A stretch of DNA of 7,523 nt from Treponema sp. UBA1798. Its GTDB lineage: Bacteria; Spirochaetota; Spirochaetia; Treponematales; Treponemataceae. The notes beneath the pieces are model-generated. The model ran no database searches, was not told where the DNA came from, and worked only from the letters and a program-made list of their open reading frames with translations. Of the stretch, positions 1 through 6,001 are shown piece after piece (positions within the stretch are counted from its first letter, which is position 1; each line of letters starts with the position of its first letter). A program made the translations under genes and the position numbers. The stretch lies in contig DCFS01000320.1 of the NCBI GenBank assembly GCA_002319875.1, positions 1-7,523 on the forward strand, written 5' to 3'.

Positions 1-1645
1 GTTTGTCATAATAAAGAGTATATAAACGATACAATGCATCTTCGTTCCGGGGATTTGCAATCAGGCTTGAGCGGAGATCGGTGAGAACAGCCTGCTCTCC
101 GCTCATGAGAAAACTCCGCCGATAGTATAAAAAGCTTTTCATACGGGAAGACGCATTCGGAAGCAGGGAATTGATTAAATCGGCAGATTCCGTCCGGCGG
201 CCAAGTGCAAAAAGGACCTCAAGATAAGCCTGCAGGACATGTTCATCTGAAGGATTTTTTCCATAAAGGGAAGATACGAGCGACCACGCTTCACTGGTTT
301 TTGCAAGCGCCAGACATATTTTGATATGGGTATAGATACTGTCGGAAGCAATCCCGTCTTTTTTTATCAATCGGGAACTCATAGTATACGCCTCAGACCA
401 GTTTCTTTCCTGGACCAGCGATTTTATTGAAATATCGAGTGCAGCGATATTTGACGGATCCTTTTCGAGTACCGTTTTCACCAGTTCCGCCGGAGTCTTC
501 CCGTTTACCGTTTCTCCGGCAGAAGCAGCAATCTCTGCTGCAAACAAAAGTATGGAAGAATCATCCGGATACAGGGAAACAGCCTGGTTCATCGTCTCGG
601 CTGCGCCTTTCAGATTTTTATTCCAGTCACGCTGAATACGTGCACGCAGCATCAAATAATCTTTTGATGTTTTATCCGAACGCGAATACACATCGAGCAG
701 CGAAGCTGCTTTTATATAATCCCCCTCTTCGACAAGAATACGTGCACGGAAAAGGATATATCCCAGATCAGCAGGATTCTGCTGCAGCACGCGCGCGACA
801 TACAGCTCAGCTGAACTGAAATTCCCTAAAGCAAAGGATGTCTCCGCACAGAGTTTCAAAACAGTAACGTTATCAGGGTAATGATTTACAAACCTTTGTG
901 CTATATCCGAAGCCTGCTGAATCTGACCGGTATTGCTCAAAGCATTTGCCCATGCACAGGCTGTCTGCAGACATTCTGTATCCTGTTTTGCAGCTGCAGC
1001 AAAGTACTGAAGTGCATCCGGCAGTTTCCCCTCCCGCCGGTAAAGAATACCAAGCAGATAATTGGCAAGTACGGAATCGGAAGCCATACCAAGCGACAAT
1101 TTCAATGCCGTTTCCGAATCCGCATAATAATCTGTTCTCGACTCATTTGTAAGTAAAACCAGAGAGGGAAGAACAAGTGTTAAAAAATCGGTATTACCGG
1201 TACTCGAATCATATACTCCCTTCACTGCAGAATCGATAGCCCCCAGATATGCCGTTGCCTGATTCACAGCGGGAATTTCCCAGTCCACAGATTCTGTCGG
1301 CCAGGCAATTTTCATAACGCCGGCAGCAATCGACAGGAGGACTTTTTCCGGTTCAGTATAATCAATGCTTGCCTTTCTGAGTTTTGAAACTGCATCCCGG
1401 AGAGAACCGGGTGAACCTTTCATCATATCCTTCATTATTTCCGGGTCTATGTCATGAAAATAGGAACTACTTATTTTGTCCGGTACACGAAGAGGAACAG
1501 AGTCGGAACCAGTAGAATTTTCTTCTGATTTTGCCACCGTATTCAGAGGCACATCTTTCGGTACACTGGTACAGGAAAGAAGCAATAACAAAAAAACTGC
1601 AACAAGAATCCAGACTCCAGCGCAGTTTTTTCCGGAGAAAGTCAC
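1..1645 (-). CDS. TPR-repeat lipoprotein, 3' end cut by the window edge
   Basis: A continuous leftward frame of 548 codons runs from a GTG at 1645-1643 to base 1 with no stop, so the C-terminus lies outside the window. The start is well defined: an in-frame TAA lies just upstream, GGAG at 1656-1653 sits 7 nt before the GTG, and the GTG overlaps the TGA of the upstream membrane-protein gene (GTGA), implying translational coupling. Residues 11-24 are strongly hydrophobic and end in LLSC, a lipobox with the lipidated cysteine at 25. The mature protein begins with a Ser/Pro/Asp-rich linker (about 26-65), followed by a helical body. From about residue 190 onward, helix pairs have TPR spacing and TPR-like residues (LLGILYRREGKLPDALQYF near 197; a repeat near 270 with ALGNFSSAELY; another near 302 with EEGDYIKAASLL). 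Such lipoproteins usually act as envelope scaffolds. The specific partner is unknown. TPR lipoprotein identity is quite certain; function is not. Confidence 0.85.
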   Translation of the reverse strand, partial: MTFSGKNCAGVWILVAVFLLLLLSCTSVPKDVPLNTVAKSEENSTGSDSVPLRVPDKISSSYFHDIDPEIMKDMMKGSPGSLRDAVSKLRKASIDYTEPEKVLLSIAAGVMKIAWPTESVDWEIPAVNQATAYLGAIDSAVKGVYDSSTGNTDFLTLVLPSLVLLTNESRTDYYADSETALKLSLGMASDSVLANYLLGILYRREGKLPDALQYFAAAAKQDTECLQTACAWANALSNTGQIQQASDIAQRFVNHYPDNVTVLKLCAETSFALGNFSSAELYVARVLQQNPADLGYILFRARILVEEGDYIKAASLLDVYSRSDKTSKDYLMLRARIQRDWNKNLKGAAETMNQAVSLYPDDSSILLFAAEIAASAGETVNGKTPAELVKTVLEKDPSNIAALDISIKSLVQERNWSEAYTMSSRLIKKDGIASDSIYTHIKICLALAKTSEAWSLVSSLYGKNPSDEHVLQAYLEVLFALGRRTESADLINSLLPNASSRMKSFLYYRRSFLMSGEQAVLTDLRSSLIANPRNEDALYRLYTLYYDK

Positions 1646-2271
1646 TTGCCATCTCCATTATCATCAAAGTCGTCATCAGAACTTATATCCATCTCCGTAT
1701 CAGTACCGGAGTTATCTGTCATATACGGAAAAACAGAGCTGAAATTTCTCTGGTACTGAAAAGTACCAATAAGCAGCCCGCCGATGAAGATTAAAACCAC
1801 CGGCCACCATATCGAAATAAATTCCCTTAAAGGCATCCTGATGATATGAAAGGAAAAAAGGCAGAAAAACAACCCCAGGAATATAAGCAATATAGCGGGA
1901 AAAAGATACATAGTACGTATGGTCCGATATCTGAAATATCCTGACGGGACAAGTGTCAGGCCACAGAAAATTACACAAACCGGCCATAATTCACGAAATG
2001 AAACAGTAACAAGGCCTGCACGGAAAACAAGAATCAGGAAACCGGAAAAACATAAATTCATTCCCAGAAAAAGCTGATGCGCCCTGTGAGTGAACGCAAG
2101 AGACAGGTAAAGCAACAAGCCTCCCAAAAAAAGCATTATTATCGGGCAACGGTAAAGTGATACCGTTGGAATATCTGAAAAAAAAACAACAGGCAAAACC
2201 AGACCTGCCAGGATACAGAGGATTCCAATAGCAAGAATTATATATAAAACTGGTGCCGAGAATTTTTTCAT
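1642..2271 (-). CDS. Polytopic membrane protein with LiaI/LiaF-like segments and an acidic tail
   Basis: A 209-aa protein starting at the ATG at 2271-2269, preceded by GGAG at 2281-2278 with a 6-nt spacer. The frame stays open upstream to 2448, but that extension would overlap the divergent gene, lacks this ribosome site, and precedes the natural MKKFSAP N-terminus, so the shorter start is preferred. About six hydrophobic segments are visible, near residues 9-31, 44-60, 67-83, 95-112, 121-144 and 155-171. Two contain a Trp-Pro followed by an aliphatic/Gly run (ELWPVCVIFCGL, IWWPVVLIFIGGLL). This pattern is seen in the LiaI/LiaF-like transmembrane (DUF5668-type) families, which in Firmicutes are linked to envelope-stress sensing; the family link is an inference by eye. 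The last 20 residues are dominated by Asp, Glu and Ser. The stop overlaps the GTG of the TPR lipoprotein, so the two are probably cotranscribed. No catalytic motif is visible. It could equally be an unrelated small membrane protein. Confidence 0.8.
   Translation of the reverse strand: MKKFSAPVLYIILAIGILCILAGLVLPVVFFSDIPTVSLYRCPIIMLFLGGLLLYLSLAFTHRAHQLFLGMNLCFSGFLILVFRAGLVTVSFRELWPVCVIFCGLTLVPSGYFRYRTIRTMYLFPAILLIFLGLFFCLFSFHIIRMPLREFISIWWPVVLIFIGGLLIGTFQYQRNFSSVFPYMTDNSGTDTEMDISSDDDFDDNGDGK
1653..1656 (-). promoter_or_regulatory. Ribosome binding site that fixes the GTG start of the TPR lipoprotein
   Basis: GGAG on the minus strand, 7 nt before the GTG at 1645. It lies inside the 3' end of the membrane-protein gene and supports the non-ATG, stop-overlapping start. 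Confidence 0.65.
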
Positions 2272-2277
2272 GAGCTT

Positions 2278-2281
2278 CTCC
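2278..2281 (-). promoter_or_regulatory. Ribosome binding site that decides the start of the membrane-protein gene
   Basis: The minus strand reads GGAGAAGCTC then ATG, giving GGAG with a 6-nt spacer. It selects the ATG at 2271 over upstream in-frame ATGs, which have no comparable site. Confidence 0.7.
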
Positions 2282-2323
2282 GGGAATATGTACTTTGCAA
2301 ATATTGATTTGATGCTATTAATA

Positions 2324-2353
2324 AGAATACACCATGAAAGGCTGTCTTGCCAA
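2324..2353 (-). promoter_or_regulatory. Candidate sigma-70-type promoter for the leftward pair
   Basis: On the minus strand, TTGGCA (2353-2348, 5 of 6 to TTGACA) is followed after 18 nt by TATTCT (2329-2324, 4 of 6 to TATAAT). The predicted start would lie about 45 nt before the membrane-protein ATG, leaving room for its ribosome site. This is a by-eye match in AT-rich DNA, so false positives are easy. The same TTGCCAA block also offers a -35-like TTGCCA in the rightward direction (2347-2352), but its partner -10 would nearly touch the start codon at 2382, so no rightward promoter is called. Confidence 0.3.
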
Positions 2354-2381
2354 TAACAAAGTACTATGTTAGAGTAAAAAT

Positions 2382-3437
2382 ATGCATGTAAAAATAAAGC
2401 TGGCTTTATTATGCGCAATTCTTTTTGCTGCAACAGGCTGTTCATCAAGGAAAGATGAAAAGCAGATAAATATGCAAAAAAAGATAACTGTTATGCAGAC
2501 CCAGTTAAAAAAACTGCTTGATAATACAAATTTGAATCCGGAAGGCCGCTATGCCGTTATTAACAGCATGGCCAATAATCTTATTGCTGAAAAAAATTAT
2601 AATCAGCTTATTCTTTTTCTTTCAGACTGGGTGGAAAGGCACCCGAAAGATACGTATAACACCTACTGGTTGTTCATGACTGCATATGTGTATATGCAGC
2701 AGGGGGCAGATCCTATGGCCGCATATTATTTTGACCGTATTCTGCAGGACTATCCTGACATAATGGTAAAAAACCAGTCTGTCCATTTTCTGTGTCTTCA
2801 GCATCTTATCAGAATCAGTACCAGACCTTCTGACCGTATAAAATATTTCAATGAACTGATATCAAGATTTCCCTCCAGTGTTAATATAACAGAATTGTAC
2901 ATCCGGCTGGCCCTTGAATACGAAAAAGAAGGTGAATGGGATCAGGCGTTGAAAGCATGTTCTTTATTCATTGAACAGCCGGATGCAGCGACGATCCAGA
3001 TAGCAGGAGTCCCTGATGCATATGCCAATGCAAAGCAGCTTGTCGATTTTAATAATTCTCCCAAAGACTGGACATTTGAAAGCCTTGATGCTCTTGAAAC
3101 AGCCGTCAAAAATGCCATTTCAGCTTATGACTGGCATTCTCTGGATAAATATAAATCGAAAGTCAATTTTTTTGTCATGAACTGGAACCAGACTGGTACA
3201 GACTCAAGCGGAGAGGAAGAATTTTCCATGCGCAATTTTATGCTCGGGAATTCCATTCATTTTAACCCGGAACTCGACGACACATCAAATCCGAATGAAG
3301 CTTACCTTAAAACATGGGGATGGAGCCAATATATTTCAGTCTGGTATCTTTATTTCCGCAAAGTAAATTTCCCGGTAGATCCTGAAATACACGGCCGCTG
3401 GGAATGGGCCGGTATTTATTTTGGTGAGAAGTTTTGA
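2382..3437 (+). CDS. Helical TPR-like lipoprotein
   Basis: A 351-aa protein whose ATG at 2382 is the first usable start, since an in-frame TAG lies at 2370. The ribosome site is weak (AGAG at 2371-2374, 7 nt spacer). Residues 4-19 form a short hydrophobic signal ending in ATGC, a relaxed spirochaetal lipobox with the lipid cysteine at 20. Residues 25-50 are rich in Lys and Gln and may form a short coiled coil. Residues about 55-200 consist of paired helices with TPR-like spacing, for example AAYYFDRILQDYPD near 113-126 and LALEYEKEGEWDQALKACSL near 176-195. The C-terminal third (about 230-351) is not repeat-like and is rich in Trp and Tyr (WGWSQYISVWYLYF near 312-325; GRWEWAGIYFG near 338-348). 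The last codons overlap the TTG start of the transglycosylase, so the lipoprotein is probably a partner or targeting subunit for it. That role is inferred from context only; no homolog search was possible. Confidence 0.88.
   Translation: MHVKIKLALLCAILFAATGCSSRKDEKQINMQKKITVMQTQLKKLLDNTNLNPEGRYAVINSMANNLIAEKNYNQLILFLSDWVERHPKDTYNTYWLFMTAYVYMQQGADPMAAYYFDRILQDYPDIMVKNQSVHFLCLQHLIRISTRPSDRIKYFNELISRFPSSVNITELYIRLALEYEKEGEWDQALKACSLFIEQPDAATIQIAGVPDAYANAKQLVDFNNSPKDWTFESLDALETAVKNAISAYDWHSLDKYKSKVNFFVMNWNQTGTDSSGEEEFSMRNFMLGNSIHFNPELDDTSNPNEAYLKTWGWSQYISVWYLYFRKVNFPVDPEIHGRWEWAGIYFGEKF
3423..3428 (+). promoter_or_regulatory. Ribosome binding site for the TTG start of the transglycosylase
   Basis: GGTGAG lies 5 nt before the TTG at 3434-3436, inside the end of the lipoprotein gene. 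It supports the TTG start, which overlaps the TGA stop at 3435-3437. Confidence 0.55.
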
Positions 3438-4501
3438 TAAAAGGTAATAATAGATATATTACTGCAGCAGTCTCTTTATGCTTGTTCATGACAAGTATAC
3501 CTGCATATGCAGTCGAATATAAAGCAATAGATATTCCCGGTGCCGATCAGCCGGCAGTTATTAAAATCCGTAATGATTTTCTGAAGCCTTCCGGTGTAAA
3601 AAAACTGATGGACATACTGGACAATGCAGAATCATACCGTCTCTATGTACATAAAAAACTAACAGCAAAAAACATGCCTTCCAGCCTTGAATATCTGCCC
3701 GTAGTTGAGTCCGATTATAATCCGTCAGCAAAATCGAAAGACGGAAACGGAGTAGGAATGTGGCAGTTCATGCCGAACAGTACAGATCCATTTCTTGTAC
3801 GCAATGAATGGGTTGATGAAAGACTTGATCCATGGAGATCGACTGATGCAGCATTATCAAAACTTTCAGATAACTACCACGTATTTAATGACTGGCTTCT
3901 TGCCGTTGCAGCATATAACTGTGGAGCCGGAGCTATGGTCCGGGCCCTTAAAAATGTACCGGAAAAAACATTCTGGTATCTGGCCGAAAACAACCTGCTG
4001 CCAGACCACACAATCCGTTATGTACCCAAGCTGCTGGCTATAGCAGATATTGTACAGAACAGTGCATATTATGGCATAGAACTGCCCGCAGCAGTACGTG
4101 ATGAAGAAAATCCTTTAACAGCTCATTGCGGGGAATTTGACTATATAACAGTAAAAGTCATGATTTCATTGACACAACTGGCAGGAGAACTCAGAATAGA
4201 TGAAATGATGCTGGAAAAACTTAATCCTGCCCTGCTCAGGGGAGTAACTCCTCCTGATGGATCATACAGCATACGACTTCCAAGCGGTATGCAAACGACG
4301 GCAGAACATGCATTAACACAAATAAAAACTTATAAAACATTGAATGTTCACACCATCATCAAAGGCAACACGCTCTGGTCTCTGTCTCGGACCTACGGGA
4401 TAACAGTAGAAGACATCTGTACGGTAAATGCTATATCTCCAAAAACGACTCTTGAAATCGGCAAAATCCTATATATACCGGTTAAATCTTCCGATAATTA
4501 A
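3434..4501 (+). CDS. Secreted MltD-type lytic transglycosylase with C-terminal LysM domain
   Basis: A 355-aa protein predicted to cleave the MurNAc-GlcNAc bond of peptidoglycan and leave 1,6-anhydro-MurNAc ends, acting in the periplasm. Residues 1-26 are a Sec signal peptide (hydrophobic core about 9-22, cleavage after AYA). Residues about 80-215 match the family 1D SLT domain: LEYLPVVESDYNPSA with the catalytic Glu at 92, GVGMWQFMP at 106-114, WVDERLDPW at 126-134, AAYNCGAG at 159-166, and YVPKLLAIADI at 196-206. Residues about 238-286 match the degenerate LysM-like linker seen after the MltD catalytic domain (LNPALLRGVTPPDGSYSIRL). A clearer LysM domain, which binds GlcNAc-containing glycan, covers 304-349. 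The length is shorter than E. coli MltD (about 450 aa) because there is one clear LysM rather than two. The TTG start overlaps the lipoprotein stop, indicating coupled translation. All expected catalytic-domain motifs are present, so it is likely active. Confidence 0.93.
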   Translation: MIKGNNRYITAAVSLCLFMTSIPAYAVEYKAIDIPGADQPAVIKIRNDFLKPSGVKKLMDILDNAESYRLYVHKKLTAKNMPSSLEYLPVVESDYNPSAKSKDGNGVGMWQFMPNSTDPFLVRNEWVDERLDPWRSTDAALSKLSDNYHVFNDWLLAVAAYNCGAGAMVRALKNVPEKTFWYLAENNLLPDHTIRYVPKLLAIADIVQNSAYYGIELPAAVRDEENPLTAHCGEFDYITVKVMISLTQLAGELRIDEMMLEKLNPALLRGVTPPDGSYSIRLPSGMQTTAEHALTQIKTYKTLNVHTIIKGNTLWSLSRTYGITVEDICTVNAISPKTTLEIGKILYIPVKSSDN

Positions 4502-4504
4502 AAG

Positions 4505-4539
4505 ACTGGTGAATAATCCCGCTGTGATTATTCACCAGT
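4505..4539 (+). terminator. Perfect 14-bp hairpin between transglycosylase and OmpA-like genes
   Basis: ACTGGTGAATAATC (4505-4518) is exactly complementary to GATTATTCACCAGT (4526-4539) with a 7-nt loop. It begins 4 nt after the transglycosylase stop. No T-run follows on the plus strand, so it is not a classical intrinsic terminator; it may end or stabilise the upstream mRNA, cause partial termination before the OmpA-like gene, or be a protein-binding palindrome. Confidence 0.5.
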
Positions 4540-4578
4540 ATAGATAAAAGCTCCCTATATTTCCGGACCACAGGTACT

Positions 4579-5958
4579 ATGTCGTATTTATTTCGTAATA
4601 CAAATTATTTTTTTCTCTTTTTTATATCTCTCATCGTTTCCACAACTCTCCCGATATTCTCACAAAATGATCCTGACAACATTTCCCCGTCAGATATATC
4701 ATCTTCCAGCAGGGTTGACTGGACAAAAGGGCAATTCTATTCCATTGTCTCACTTGATACTGAAAAAGCCGGCATTCCCCTGCCTTCCGGGAAAAACTCC
4801 GCAGTAAACCAGATAAATATGGAACTTCCGAAATTAATTAAAGACCCTCTTCTGTCACTGCCTGTGAACTCGTCAGAACACCTTGGTGATCTTGTCCTTG
4901 ATGAAACGTTAACCCTGGAACAACTGACATCTATCATTGATAACGGCAGTCGTACTCCCGGAGTGTTTTCGGGAGGAGGTACAACACTTGAAACGGATCA
5001 TACACTGAATTTACAGAATATTATTTCATTAATGGTCCGTCATCATCACCCGTATCTTCAGGAAGAACCTATAGAAAAAATATCCTCGCGCCCATATAGC
5101 GGCATCATAATAGATGCACGGGGTAAGCTTGCCGTACAGGGAGAATTCCTTGACGATACGGCAAAACCATGTTTTTTTCCGGAAATATGGGATGAAGATA
5201 TGAACCTGATTTATGAACGTAACATGATGGACAATGAAAAAGCAAAAAAAGCAGGTATCGTATGCTATCACTATTCCGATAATGAAAATCTGTACAAAGA
5301 ACGGATAGGAACTGATCCGATGCATATCCGGGCAAAAAAACTGTTTGGTCAAAATCGTACTGATCCGGTCATCTCAAGGGCTGACGCGCTTCGTATACTT
5401 TCCGTACCGGAAAACCGGAATCTGCTTCAGGAAGGAAAAATTGTTATTCTGCTTGATAAGGAACAACTTGTCCATGCAGTATCTGCCCCTGAAAAAAACG
5501 AACCATATTATGCGGCGTTCAGGGCTGCAGGCCAATTCCTATATATGGACAGAGTTCCCGGTGTCGTACTTGAAGACACCTACAAAGGGATTCGCGTTCA
5601 GGTTGATCTCAAATTTGTCGCAGATTCACCACAACTTCTGCCGGAAGAAAAAAAACGTATGGCAAAAATTGCCCAGTTGCTCAATGAAATAACTAAAAAC
5701 AACGAATTTACTATTCTTGTTGAAGGGCATACGGCAGATGTCGGTAAACCGACAGGCCAGAAAATTCTTTCAATACAACGATCACAAACCGTAATAAACG
5801 AACTTGTTGCAAACGGACTTCCCCGCGATTTATTTACATTCGAAGGACTTGGAGGAACAAAACCTGTTGCAAGCAACGCAACTGCGGAGGGCAGGGCACA
5901 AAACCGCCGTGTAGATATAACAGCGCGCCCTAAAGCCACTTATATTCAGCGGAATTAG
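4579..5958 (+). CDS. Secreted three-part protein with C-terminal OmpA-like domain (Tp0624-type)
   Basis: A 459-aa protein. Residues 1-28 form a Sec signal peptide with a Phe/Ile/Leu-rich core and likely cleavage after IFS; there is no lipobox cysteine. Residues about 30-165 are a recognisable but unassigned N-terminal region. Residues about 172-295 resemble the central domain of spirochaetal OmpA proteins and LPP20/FlgT-like folds (YSGIIIDARGKLAVQGE at 173-189, PEIWDEDMNLIYERN at 201-215). Residues about 336-449 are an OmpA-like domain: VEGHTADVG at 381-389, LSIQRSQTV at 397-405, GLGGTKPVASNATAEGRAQNRR at 423-444. The Asp normally found right after GHT is Ala386, followed by Asp387; the Arg of the LSxxR motif (R401) is kept. 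The layout agrees with what I recall of T. pallidum Tp0624, whose OmpA domain was reported not to bind peptidoglycan. The ribosome site is weak (AGGT at 4572-4575). A TATATT at 4556-4561 could be a -10 for its own promoter, but no good -35 was found. Confidence 0.9.
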   Translation: MSYLFRNTNYFFLFFISLIVSTTLPIFSQNDPDNISPSDISSSSRVDWTKGQFYSIVSLDTEKAGIPLPSGKNSAVNQINMELPKLIKDPLLSLPVNSSEHLGDLVLDETLTLEQLTSIIDNGSRTPGVFSGGGTTLETDHTLNLQNIISLMVRHHHPYLQEEPIEKISSRPYSGIIIDARGKLAVQGEFLDDTAKPCFFPEIWDEDMNLIYERNMMDNEKAKKAGIVCYHYSDNENLYKERIGTDPMHIRAKKLFGQNRTDPVISRADALRILSVPENRNLLQEGKIVILLDKEQLVHAVSAPEKNEPYYAAFRAAGQFLYMDRVPGVVLEDTYKGIRVQVDLKFVADSPQLLPEEKKRMAKIAQLLNEITKNNEFTILVEGHTADVGKPTGQKILSIQRSQTVINELVANGLPRDLFTFEGLGGTKPVASNATAEGRAQNRRVDITARPKATYIQRN

Positions 5959-5995
5959 TATAGCTGATAAATCAGGAAGCCGTACTCAGCTATAC
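5958..5995. terminator. Hairpin in the gap between convergent genes
   Basis: GTATAGCTGA (5958-5967) pairs exactly with TCAGCTATAC (5986-5995), with an 18-nt loop. It starts at the last base of the OmpA-like stop codon and ends 6 nt before the MATE stop, so it is placed to serve both strands. Neither side has a T-run. The loop contains a further TCAG (5972-5975) that could pair with CTGA instead. A bidirectional terminator or mRNA 3' stabiliser is the likely role. Confidence 0.5.
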
Positions 5996-6001
5996 CGGCA
6001 G

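Noticed and set aside
427..1152. Rightward open frames of 84-130 codons opposite the large TPR lipoprotein
   Set aside because: They lie antisense to a continuous 548-codon lipoprotein frame, have no ribosome sites of note, and their translations are of low complexity with no domain pattern.
1467..1676. Leftward 69-codon frame starting just before the TPR lipoprotein
   Set aside because: It is the neighbouring frame of the lipoprotein start. The lipoprotein frame has the lipobox, ribosome site and full length; this one ends quickly and shows no signal.
2272..2448. N-terminal extension of the leftward membrane-protein gene
   Set aside because: The frame stays open, but the extension would overlap the divergent lipoprotein's signal peptide on the other strand. 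The internal ATG at 2271 has a good ribosome site and is followed directly by a normal transmembrane start.
5029..5939. Leftward open frames of 76-113 codons opposite the OmpA-like gene
   Set aside because: They are antisense to a well-supported gene with clear domain motifs and have no independent support.
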